Assembly (NCBI GenBank): GCA_963838155.1
Contig: CAWIQE010000038.1
Span: forward strand, 124,001-188,000
Direction of reading: 5' to 3'
Length of the DNA: 64,000 nucleotides
Origin: Pararhizobium_B sp963838155
GTDB taxonomy: Bacteria > Pseudomonadota > Alphaproteobacteria > Rhizobiales > Rhizobiaceae
Shown: positions 9,104-16,378 of the stretch, piece after piece
Position numbering within the stretch: position 1 is the stretch's first letter
Layout: each line of letters opens with the position of its first letter
Program-made: the position numbers and the translations under genes
Notes under the pieces: generated by a model
Seen by the model: the letters and a program-made list of their open reading frames with translations, nothing else
What the model was told of the DNA's origin: nothing
The model's database searches: none

Positions 9104-9883
9104 TCACCACTCGCCCTCGAAGCGCGGCTTGCGCTTCTCGCGAAACGCGGCGACGCCTTCGGCGAGGTCGCCGGTCCGTGCCGCGAGGATGGAGCCCAGC
9201 GCCTCGACGGCCTCGCCCGTATCCTCGCCGCCGGCGGCCGCGATCATCAGTTTCGAGATTTCCAGCGCGGCCGGCCCGCGCTCGGCGATCAGCATGGCGC
9301 GTTCCCGCGCTGCCGCAAGCGCCTCGCCGGTCTCCACCACGCGGTCGACCAGGCCGAGCGCCCGCGCCTCCTCCGCCGAGAACACCTCGCCGCCGAGCAC
9401 CATGCGGCGCACGGCCTGCACACCGAAGCGCCGGACGAGCCGCTGCGTGCCCGACCAGCCGGGCACCATGCCGAGGCTCGTCTCCGGCATCCCGATCGTC
9501 GCCTGCCGTTCGGCGATGCGCAGGTCCGCCGCCGCCGCGAGCTCCAGCCCGCCGCCGAGCGCATGGCCGTTCATCGCCGCGATCGTCGGCATGCGCAGGG
9601 TCGCAAGCCGCGAGAAGACGCGGTGGCCGTAGCGCACCCACCGATGGCCGAATTCCTCCGCCCGCATCGCGCCCCAGGCCTTGACGTCGCCGCCGGCCGA
9701 AAAGGCCTTGCCCTCCCCGGTGAGGATGACGGCACGAACCGACCGGTCGGCCTCGACCGTCTCGCACGCCTCCTCCAGCGCCTCCAGCATGCCGAGATCG
9801 AAGGCGTTCAGCCTGTCGGCGCGGCGGATCGTGACCACCGCCACCGGCGCCTCGACGGAGACGGAAATGCGCGCGTCAGCCAT
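9104..9883 (-). CDS. Enoyl-CoA hydratase/isomerase family protein (crotonase)
   Basis: A 259-residue crotonase-fold protein, normal length. Oxyanion-hole glycine segments are visible (FSAGGDVKAWG and NGHALGGGLELAAAADLRIA) and the active-site loop reads MPETSLGMVPGWSGTQRL, where the first Glu and the region of the second catalytic acid are kept in part. It would hydrate or isomerise a CoA thioester in the cytoplasm. Its start overlaps the end of the CoA-transferase gene by 8 bp, placing it last in the lacI operon. The CoA-transferase probably provides its substrate (inference). Confidence 0.92.
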   Translation of the reverse strand: MADARISVSVEAPVAVVTIRRADRLNAFDLGMLEALEEACETVEADRSVRAVILTGEGKAFSAGGDVKAWGAMRAEEFGHRWVRYGHRVFSRLATLRMPTIAAMNGHALGGGLELAAAADLRIAERQATIGMPETSLGMVPGWSGTQRLVRRFGVQAVRRMVLGGEVFSAEEARALGLVDRVVETGEALAAARERAMLIAERGPAALEISKLMIAAAGGEDTGEAVEALGSILAARTGDLAEGVAAFREKRKPRFEGEW

Positions 9884-11471
9884 GCCGCGCCTCCTTCGGC
9901 GGAAGCGTCAGGCCGAACGGCCCCTCCGCGAAGAGGCCGGCGTCCATGGTCTTCAGGTCCCGCGCGACGATCAGCGGAAACTCCGACTGCCCGAGAACCT
10001 GCGTTTCGAGATCGATGCCGGGCGCGATCTCGGTCACCGTCACGCCCTCCGGCGTCAGCCGCATCACGCAGCGCTCGGTGACATAGGTGATGTCCTGCCC
10101 TTGCGCGACGGCGCGCCGGCCGGAGAAGGAGACGTGCTCCACCGCCTCGACCAGCTTCTTCAGCCTGCCCTCCTTCTCGACGACGACCGCACCTCCGGCC
10201 ACGCCGACCTTGGCGCCGGCATTGAACATTCCCGAGAAGACGATCTTCTTCGCCCGCGCCGTGATGTCGACGAAGCCGCCCGCCCCCGCGGTGACGTGCG
10301 GCCGCGCCGAGAGCTTCGACACGTTGACGGAGCCGTCCCGGCCGATCTGCAGGAACGACAGCAGCGAGGCGTCGAACCCGCCGGCCTGGAAATAGGTGAA
10401 CTGGTGCGGCGACGGCATGAAGGCGTCCGCGTTCGACGCGCAGCCGAACTTGAAGTCGAGCAGCGGCACGCCGCCGACCGCCCCCTGCTCGATCACCCAG
10501 GTGACCGCGCCGTGGCAGCCCTCCTCGATGAGGATGCGCGGCACGTTCGCCGATATGCCGAAGCCGATATTGACGGCCATGCCGTCGGAAAGCTCCGTGG
10601 CGACGCGCCGGGCGATGACCTTCTGGATGCCCATCTCCGGCGTGCGGAAGGAGCCGTCCGGCCGGAAGATCTCGCCCGAGATCGCGGGATCGTAGGGCGT
10701 CTGCGTCGTCTGCAGCTGGTCCGGATCGACGACCACGCAGTCGACCAGCACGCCGGGCACGCGCACGTCGTGCGGCTTCAGGGAGCCGGTGGCGACCTCC
10801 CGCTTCACCTGCGCGATGACGATGCCGCCGTTGTTGCGTGCCGCCAGCGCCTGTTCGAGGCCGCCGAGATAGGCGCCCTCGTGCTCGTAGGTCAGGTTGC
10901 CGCGCCCGTCCGCGCTCGTCGCCCGGATGATGGCGACGTCCGGCACGATCGACGGGAAGAACAGCCACTCCTCGCCGGCGAAGGTCTCCCGCCGCACGAT
11001 CGGCGCGCGCGCCGCGCTGGCGTTCATGGCGCAGCCCTCGCGCGCCGGGTCGACGAAGGTGTCGAGGCCGACCTTGGTGAGCACGCCCGGCCGCTTCGCC
11101 GCCGCCTCCCGGTGCATGTCGAAGAGGATGCCGGAGGGCACGTTGTAGGCGGCAACGCCGTCGCTGCCGATCATCTTCCAGATCTCCGGCGGCTCGGCCG
11201 ACGACGGCCCGGACGGGTAGGACCCGCAGAGCGTCCGCTTCAAGAGGCCGGGTTTGGCGAGATGATCGATCCCCTTGATGCCGTACATGTCGCCGGCCGC
11301 GATGGGGTGGAGCGTCGTCAGGTCACGCGGATGGCCCTCGCCGTCGAAGCGCGCCCCGATCGCCGCGAGCACGGCGTCCGGGCAGCCGAGACCGCTCGAC
11401 GAGGAGACGGAGACGGTCATGCCGTCGCGGATGAGGCCGGCGGCCTCGCTGGCGGAAACGACCTTGCTCAC
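9876..11471 (-). CDS. Acyl-CoA:carboxylate CoA-transferase (YdiF/propionate CoA-transferase family)
   Basis: A 531-residue single-chain family I CoA-transferase, in which the alpha and beta halves are fused (about 1-270 and 280-531). The catalytic glutamate that forms the glutamyl-CoA intermediate is expected at E328 in the segment WVIEQGAVGGVP. The family moves CoA between acetyl-, propionyl- or acetoacetyl-CoA and short carboxylates. The GTG start at 11471 makes a GTGA overlap with the upstream oxidoreductase gene; the frame also continues open upstream but inside that gene. In this operon it likely activates a carboxylic acid for the crotonase that follows. Confidence 0.9.
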   Translation of the reverse strand: MSKVVSASEAAGLIRDGMTVSVSSSSGLGCPDAVLAAIGARFDGEGHPRDLTTLHPIAAGDMYGIKGIDHLAKPGLLKRTLCGSYPSGPSSAEPPEIWKMIGSDGVAAYNVPSGILFDMHREAAAKRPGVLTKVGLDTFVDPAREGCAMNASAARAPIVRRETFAGEEWLFFPSIVPDVAIIRATSADGRGNLTYEHEGAYLGGLEQALAARNNGGIVIAQVKREVATGSLKPHDVRVPGVLVDCVVVDPDQLQTTQTPYDPAISGEIFRPDGSFRTPEMGIQKVIARRVATELSDGMAVNIGFGISANVPRILIEEGCHGAVTWVIEQGAVGGVPLLDFKFGCASNADAFMPSPHQFTYFQAGGFDASLLSFLQIGRDGSVNVSKLSARPHVTAGAGGFVDITARAKKIVFSGMFNAGAKVGVAGGAVVVEKEGRLKKLVEAVEHVSFSGRRAVAQGQDITYVTERCVMRLTPEGVTVTEIAPGIDLETQVLGQSEFPLIVARDLKTMDAGLFAEGPFGLTLPPKEARHG

Positions 11472-12484
11472 GACAGGCCGTCGAGCTTCGGGTCGACGGC
11501 GACCGTCGTCCGGCTTCGGGCCGACGCGAGCGCGGCTTCCGCCGTCGCGAGCGACCAGACGCCGTCCTCGCCGCTCGCCGCAGGCACGCCCTCGCCGCGA
11601 ACGGCGGCGTGGAAGGCCGCAAGCGCCCGCTCGTAGAGCCCGCCGCGGTCGAAGGACAGTTCCTCCTCGCCGCGCGCGTCGCGCAGGATCACCGTACCCA
11701 CGGGCTTCTGCGTCATCACGTCCCGCGCGATGAGCGACCCCTCGCTTCCGTGCACCTCGAAGCCAGTGCCGGCGTAGCGCACGGTGAAGGCGTCGTGGGT
11801 CTGCGCAATCAGCCCCGAGCGGAAGCGCATCGCCGTCATCGCCCCGTCCTCCAGGCCGGAGGTGGCCATGCCCGCCGACTGCGTCAGCGCCGTCACCTCG
11901 ACCGGGTCGTCGTCGAGCACGAAGCGCAGCGTATCGGCGTCGTGGACCGTGATGTCGAGCACGACGCCGCCGCCGGCCTCCGGAGCGCCGAGGCGCCATC
12001 CCTGCAGGTGCTCGGGAAGATAGACCGCATGGAAGACCCGTGCGGCCAGGGGCCGGCCGATGCGGCCGGCGGCGATCGCCTCGCGCATGGCGCGGTGGGC
12101 ACCGGCATTGCGCAGGTGATGGTTCGTCGCCAGCACCAGGCCGGCCTGCCGGCAGGCGGCCACCATGCGGCGCGCGTCGTCCGAGGTGAGCGCCAGCGGC
12201 TTCTCGCACAGGACGTGCTTGCCCGCCTTCGCGGCCGCGAGCGCCTGCTCGAGATGCAGCTCGTTCGTCGTCGAGATGTAGACGGCGTCGATGTCGGCGG
12301 AGAGGAGGGTGTCGATGTCCGTGAACGAGGCCGGAATGCCGTTCTCCGCGGCATAGGCGCGGCCGCGGCCCTCGTCCGAGCTCATGACGGCGGAAATCTC
12401 GCCCTCGCCCTTGGCGCGGATCGCGCCGATCACGTATTCCCGCGCGATGGTGCTCGCGCCGATCAGGCCCCAGCGGATCGTCAT
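11468..12484 (-). CDS. Gfo/Idh/MocA family oxidoreductase
   Basis: A 338-residue NAD(P)-dependent dehydrogenase. The N-terminal Rossmann domain starts RWGLIGASTIAREYVIGAIR; the family signature CEKPLALTSDDARRM is present near residue 95-110 with the conserved EKP lysine. The C-terminal alpha/beta domain holds the substrate pocket. Members act on sugars, inositols and their acids. The start overlaps the lacI stop by ATGA and the stop overlaps the CoA-transferase start, so it is part of the same operon. A sugar or polyol substrate fits the neighbouring sugar importer. Confidence 0.92.
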   Translation of the reverse strand: MTIRWGLIGASTIAREYVIGAIRAKGEGEISAVMSSDEGRGRAYAAENGIPASFTDIDTLLSADIDAVYISTTNELHLEQALAAAKAGKHVLCEKPLALTSDDARRMVAACRQAGLVLATNHHLRNAGAHRAMREAIAAGRIGRPLAARVFHAVYLPEHLQGWRLGAPEAGGGVVLDITVHDADTLRFVLDDDPVEVTALTQSAGMATSGLEDGAMTAMRFRSGLIAQTHDAFTVRYAGTGFEVHGSEGSLIARDVMTQKPVGTVILRDARGEEELSFDRGGLYERALAAFHAAVRGEGVPAASGEDGVWSLATAEAALASARSRTTVAVDPKLDGLS

Positions 12485-13521
12485 TGGCTTCTCCCTTGCT
12501 GCGGTTTGCCGCGGTTCCGGCTGCTCTCCCGGACCACGAGGTTGACGGCCCCGACATGGTCCTCGCCCTCGATCGTGCCGCCCTGCATCATCCTGAGCAC
12601 CGCATGCGCGGCGCGCTCTCCGAGCCCGACCGGATCGACCGAAACGCTGGTCAGCGCGGGCACGTAGTGCTCCGCCTCGGCGACGTCGTCAAAGCCGACG
12701 ACCGCGAAATCCACGCCCGGCTCGCGGCCGCGCTGGCGCAGGCCGAGCATGGCCCCGAAGGCCACCGCGTCGTTGAAGCAGGCCGCCGCCGTCGGCGGAA
12801 CGTCGAGCCGCATCGCCGCCTCCAGGCAGGCGAGGCCGCCGCGCCGGTTCGTCTCGCCGGGGATGACGAGCCCCTCGTCGACCTCCAGGCCGTGGGCGGC
12901 GAGCGCGTCGCGATAGCCGGCCAGCCGCTCGTCGGCGACGACCAGGTCGGAAAAGCCGCCGAAGAAGGCGATCCGCCGGTGCCCCGTCTCGATGAGATGC
13001 GCCGTCGCCGCCGCCGCGCCCCTGCGGTTGTCCGGAACGACCGCCGGAACACGGCTCGCCGGGATCCGCCGCATCGCGAGCACCACCGGGATGCCCGCAG
13101 ATCTCGGGCGGTCGAAGGCATCCGCGGCCGTGCCGCGCGCCGGCGACACGATGAGGCCGGCCACGCCCTGCTCCATCAGCGACTTGATCACCTCGGCCTG
13201 CCGCACCGGGCTTTCGGAGGTGTGGGCGATGAAGGGGACGATCCCGGCGCCCTGGAACGCGCGCTCGATGCCGACGGCCAGCTCCACGAAGAACGGGTTC
13301 ATCAGGTCGTTGATCACCATCCCGACCACGTTGGACCGGGAACGGCGCAGATTGGCGGCGCCGCGGTTGTAGACGTAGCCGACGTCTTCCATGGCGGTCC
13401 GCACCCGCTCCGTCGTCTCGGCACGCACCAGCCCGCTCCCCTGCAGGACGAGGGACACGGTGGATTTCGAGACGCCCGCCTTGCGGGCGATATCCAGGAT
13501 GGTGGCCTTGGTCGACGGCAC
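12481..13521 (-). CDS. LacI-family transcriptional regulator
   Basis: A 346-residue repressor. The N-terminal helix-turn-helix and hinge read TILDIARKAGVSKSTVSLVLQGSGLV, followed by a periplasmic-binding-protein-like ligand domain (VGMVINDLMNPFFVELAVG onward). I prefer the GTG at 13521 because it places the helix-turn-helix at the usual distance from the N-terminus and lies downstream of a promoter and operator; the longer frame from 13572 would start inside the promoter. It is first gene of an operon with oxidoreductase, CoA-transferase and crotonase and is probably autoregulated through palindromes at 13544-13555 and 13706-13717. The effector is unknown, probably a sugar-type ligand. Confidence 0.93.
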   Translation of the reverse strand: MPSTKATILDIARKAGVSKSTVSLVLQGSGLVRAETTERVRTAMEDVGYVYNRGAANLRRSRSNVVGMVINDLMNPFFVELAVGIERAFQGAGIVPFIAHTSESPVRQAEVIKSLMEQGVAGLIVSPARGTAADAFDRPRSAGIPVVLAMRRIPASRVPAVVPDNRRGAAAATAHLIETGHRRIAFFGGFSDLVVADERLAGYRDALAAHGLEVDEGLVIPGETNRRGGLACLEAAMRLDVPPTAAACFNDAVAFGAMLGLRQRGREPGVDFAVVGFDDVAEAEHYVPALTSVSVDPVGLGERAAHAVLRMMQGGTIEGEDHVGAVNLVVRESSRNRGKPQQGRSQ

Positions 13522-13543
13522 CGTTCCACACCTTTCGAGAATT

Positions 13544-13555
13544 TGGAACGTTCTA
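13544..13555. promoter_or_regulatory. Candidate LacI operator O1 (TGGAACGTTCTA)
   Basis: A near-perfect 12-bp palindrome with the central CG typical of LacI-family operators, about 22 bp upstream of the chosen lacI start and overlapping the -10 region of the candidate promoter. The same motif recurs as a perfect palindrome at 13706-13717. Confidence 0.7.
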
Positions 13556-13573
13556 AACTCCTTGCGAGACACT

Positions 13574-13579
13574 TGTCAA
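13574..13579 (-). promoter_or_regulatory. Candidate -35 box of the lacI operon promoter
   Basis: A consensus TTGACA reads leftward here. Sixteen or seventeen bases further the sequence TTTAGAA is a weak -10, partly covered by operator O1, a layout suited to repression. The weak -10 limits confidence. Confidence 0.5.
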
Positions 13580-13705
13580 GTTGTAGAGGCCGGAGCCCGA
13601 GAGGGCCGCCCTAATATACTGTTTTGCAGTCAATTTAAGCTGTTTTCGTTCCCCGCCGGTTTCTCGCAAACAGGCCTCGGAAAATCGACGTCTTCCCGAT
13701 ATTTT

Positions 13706-13717
13706 TGGAACGTTCCA
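13706..13717. promoter_or_regulatory. Candidate LacI operator O2 (TGGAACGTTCCA)
   Basis: A perfect 12-bp palindrome with central CG, 162 bp upstream of O1 and 16 bp after the carboxyspermidine dehydrogenase stop codon. The pair could support looping by a tetrameric LacI-type repressor. Confidence 0.7.
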
Positions 13718-13732
13718 TATCACGAACAGGCT

Positions 13733-14980
13733 TCAGCCCGCCGCACCCAGCTCGTGCGGCCGGCCGTCGACGGTGACGGAGGTCGGCAGGCCCATGCGGT
13801 CGATGAGGGCGAGGAACGGCCGCGGCGGCAGCTCTTCCACGTTGACCATCTTGCGCACGTCCCAGCGCCCGTCGGCGACGAGCATCGCCGCGGCGACGGG
13901 CGGAACCCCCGCCGTATAGGAGATGCCCTGGCTGCCGACCTCGCGGTAGGCGTCCGCGTGGTCGGCGACGTTGTAGATGAAGACCTCGCGCTCCCTGCCG
14001 TCCTTGCTGCCCCTGACGACGTCGCCGATGCAGGTCTTGCCGGTGTAGTCCGGCGCCAGCGACGCCGGGTCCGGCAGCACCGCCTTGACGACCTTCAGCG
14101 GCACGACCTCCTGCCCCTCAGCCGTCGTCACCGGCTGCTCCGACAGAAGCCCGAGGTTCTTCAGGACCGTGAAGACCGTGATGTAGCGCTCGCCGAACCC
14201 CATCCAGAACCGGACGGTCGGAACGTCGAGGGTCTGGGAGAGCGAATGGATCTCGTCGTGGCCCGTCATGTAGGTCGTCCGCGTCCCGACGACCGGCAGG
14301 TCCCAGTCGCGCCGCACCTCGAACATCTTGTTCGACGTCCACCGGCCCTCCTGCCAGGACCAGACCTGCCCCGTGAACTCGCGGAAATTGATCTCCGGAT
14401 CGAAATTGGTGGCGAAATAGCGCCCGTGGTCGCCGGCGTTGACGTCGACGATGTCGATGGAGTCCATCCGGTCGAAGAATTCGTCGCGCGCCAGCGCCGC
14501 ATAGGCGTTGACGACGCCCGGGTCGAAGCCGGCGCCGAGGATCGCCGTGACGCCGGCCGCCGCGCAGGCCTCGCGCCGCTTCCATTCGTAGTTGGCGTAC
14601 CAGGGCGGCGTCTCGCAGATCTTGAGCGGATCCTCGTGGATGGCCGTGTCGATATAGGCCGCTCCGGTTTCCAGGCAGGCCGACAGCACCGGCATGTTGA
14701 CGAAGGCCGATCCGACATTGATCACGATCGAGCTTCCGGTCTCCTCGATCAGGCGCTTCGTGGCGGAGACGTCGAGCGCGTCGAGCGCGTGGGCCGTCAT
14801 CCGCCCGTCGGCCACCTTCATGCTCCCCTTCGAGGCCACGGAGGCGCAGATCGCCTCGCATTTCGCCACGGTCCGCGAGGCGATGCCGATGTCGCCGAGG
14901 ACGTCGTTGTTCTGGGCGCATTTGTGCGCGACGACCTGCGCCACGCCGCCGGCCCCGATGATCAGCACGTTCTTCTTCAT
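13733..14980 (-). CDS. Carboxyspermidine/carboxynorspermidine dehydrogenase (saccharopine dehydrogenase family)
   Basis: A 415-residue NADPH-dependent enzyme that condenses a diamine with aspartate semialdehyde to carboxyspermidine or carboxynorspermidine. It starts MKKNVLIIGAGGVAQVVAHK, the dinucleotide-binding loop, with GGGAGA upstream of the ATG at 14980. The long body matches saccharopine-dehydrogenase-like polyamine enzymes rather than short saccharopine reductases, and the gene immediately upstream is nspC, its pathway partner, 34 bp away. This is the alternative spermidine pathway that does not use decarboxylated S-adenosylmethionine. Confidence 0.92.
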   Translation of the reverse strand: MKKNVLIIGAGGVAQVVAHKCAQNNDVLGDIGIASRTVAKCEAICASVASKGSMKVADGRMTAHALDALDVSATKRLIEETGSSIVINVGSAFVNMPVLSACLETGAAYIDTAIHEDPLKICETPPWYANYEWKRREACAAAGVTAILGAGFDPGVVNAYAALARDEFFDRMDSIDIVDVNAGDHGRYFATNFDPEINFREFTGQVWSWQEGRWTSNKMFEVRRDWDLPVVGTRTTYMTGHDEIHSLSQTLDVPTVRFWMGFGERYITVFTVLKNLGLLSEQPVTTAEGQEVVPLKVVKAVLPDPASLAPDYTGKTCIGDVVRGSKDGREREVFIYNVADHADAYREVGSQGISYTAGVPPVAAAMLVADGRWDVRKMVNVEELPPRPFLALIDRMGLPTSVTVDGRPHELGAAG

Positions 14981-15014
14981 CTCGGTGATGTCTCCCGGTT
15001 TCGGCTGGAATCGG

Positions 15015-16118
15015 TCACGAGAGGCTCGCCTCGTAGTCCGCATAGGTGAAAGCGCGCACGACGCGGACGCTGCCGTCCGTCTCCCGGATGGCGATCGACG
15101 GCATGCGCACGCCGTTGAACCAGTTCTTCTTGACCATGGTGTACCCCCCGGCGTCCCGGATGGAGAGGCGGTCGCCGACCTCGAGCGGCGCCGGGAAGTC
15201 GAACTCGCCGAAGATGTCGCCTGCCAGGCAGGATTTCCCGCACACCATGTAGCGATGCGGACCCGCGTCCGGTTCGATGGCGGCGCTCTCGCGGTAGATC
15301 AGCAGGTCGAGCATGTGCGCCTCGACCGAGCTGTCGACGATGGCGAGGTGCTTTCCGTTGAAGAGCGTGTCGAGGACGCTCACCTCCAGCGTCGTGCTCC
15401 CTGTGATCGCGGCCTCGCCGGGTTCGAGGTAGACCGCCACGCCATGGCGCTGCGAGAACTCCGCGAGCCGCCGGCAGAAAGCGTCGACCGGATAGCCGTC
15501 GCCGGTGAAATGGATCCCGCCGCCGAGGCTCACCCAGTTCGCCCGCGCGAACAGATGGCCGAACCGTTCCTCGGTCTTTGCCAGCACCCTGTCGAAGAGG
15601 TCGAAATCCTCGTTCTCGCAATTGTTGTGGACCATGAATCCGTCCACCAGGTCGACGACCTCCGCGACGGTCTCCGGGTTCGATTCGCCGAGGCGGCTGA
15701 ACGGCCGCGCCGGGTCGGCGAGATCGAAGCCGGACGTGCTGACGCCGGGATTGAGGCGCAGGCCCCGTGCGATCCGCGCGCTCCTCGGCGCGAAGCGCCG
15801 GAGCTGCGAGACGGAATTGAAGATGATCTTGTCCGCATAGCCGACGACCGCGTCGATCTCGTCCTCGCCATAGGCGACGCTGTAGGCGTGCGTCTCGCCG
15901 CCGAACCGCTCGCGGCCGAGCCGGACCTCGTAGAGCGAGGACGACGTCGTGCCGTCCAAATGCGCGCGCATCTGGTCGAAGACGGCCCACGAGGCGAAGC
16001 ACTTCAGCGCCAGCAGCACCTTGGCCCCCGACGCCGACCGGACCCGGTCGATGATTTCGAGATTGGCGCCGAGCCTGGTCCGGTCGATGAGGTAATACGG
16101 CGTCTGCAGCCCCGGCAT
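15015..16118 (-). CDS. nspC: Carboxynorspermidine/carboxyspermidine decarboxylase
   Basis: A 367-residue PLP enzyme of the alanine-racemase-fold (fold III) decarboxylases. The PLP lysine is in LLALKCFASW near residue 40; the C-terminal substrate/catalytic segment reads CGKSCLAGDIFGEFDF. It removes CO2 from carboxy(nor)spermidine to give (nor)spermidine. It precedes the dehydrogenase in the same minus-strand unit and is divergent from efeUOB. Length and motifs fit NspC rather than diaminopimelate decarboxylase, its nearest alternative. Confidence 0.95.
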   Translation of the reverse strand: MPGLQTPYYLIDRTRLGANLEIIDRVRSASGAKVLLALKCFASWAVFDQMRAHLDGTTSSSLYEVRLGRERFGGETHAYSVAYGEDEIDAVVGYADKIIFNSVSQLRRFAPRSARIARGLRLNPGVSTSGFDLADPARPFSRLGESNPETVAEVVDLVDGFMVHNNCENEDFDLFDRVLAKTEERFGHLFARANWVSLGGGIHFTGDGYPVDAFCRRLAEFSQRHGVAVYLEPGEAAITGSTTLEVSVLDTLFNGKHLAIVDSSVEAHMLDLLIYRESAAIEPDAGPHRYMVCGKSCLAGDIFGEFDFPAPLEVGDRLSIRDAGGYTMVKKNWFNGVRMPSIAIRETDGSVRVVRAFTYADYEASLS

Positions 16119-16223
16119 GTGCTCTCCTCTCTGAATTCGCGGGTCTTAAATAACGCGACTGGCCGGCGCAAGGCCGGCTTGGGCCGTCGGCATCTTTCGC
16201 ACGCACCCCCCCGGCCGGCGGTG

Positions 16224-16229
16224 TTGACA
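16224..16229 (+). promoter_or_regulatory. Candidate -35 box of the efeUOB promoter
   Basis: A consensus TTGACA lies 17-18 bases before an AT-rich stretch (CATAAACA) that could act as -10, directly in front of the iron box at 16254-16268. Confidence 0.5.
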
Positions 16230-16253
16230 AACCGCTCCCGGCCCTCATAAACA

Positions 16254-16268
16254 TGACTAAAATACTCA
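16254..16268. promoter_or_regulatory. Candidate iron-responsive operator (TGA-N9-TCA, RirA-type)
   Basis: TGACTAAAATACTCA matches the IRO-box pattern TGA-N9-TCA described for RirA-repressed genes in rhizobia. It sits just downstream of the presumed -10 of the iron-uptake operon, about 110 bp before the efeU start, where binding would block transcription when iron is plentiful. Confidence 0.6.
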
Positions 16269-16378
16269 AGTTAAAAGCGCTGCCCGGCGCCGTCGGAAAA
16301 TCGTACCCGGCGCCGCGGATCGCGAACGCCGCGGGGTCGCCGGCCGCGGCGCGAAAGGCAAGGGGAAACGAAAACGCC

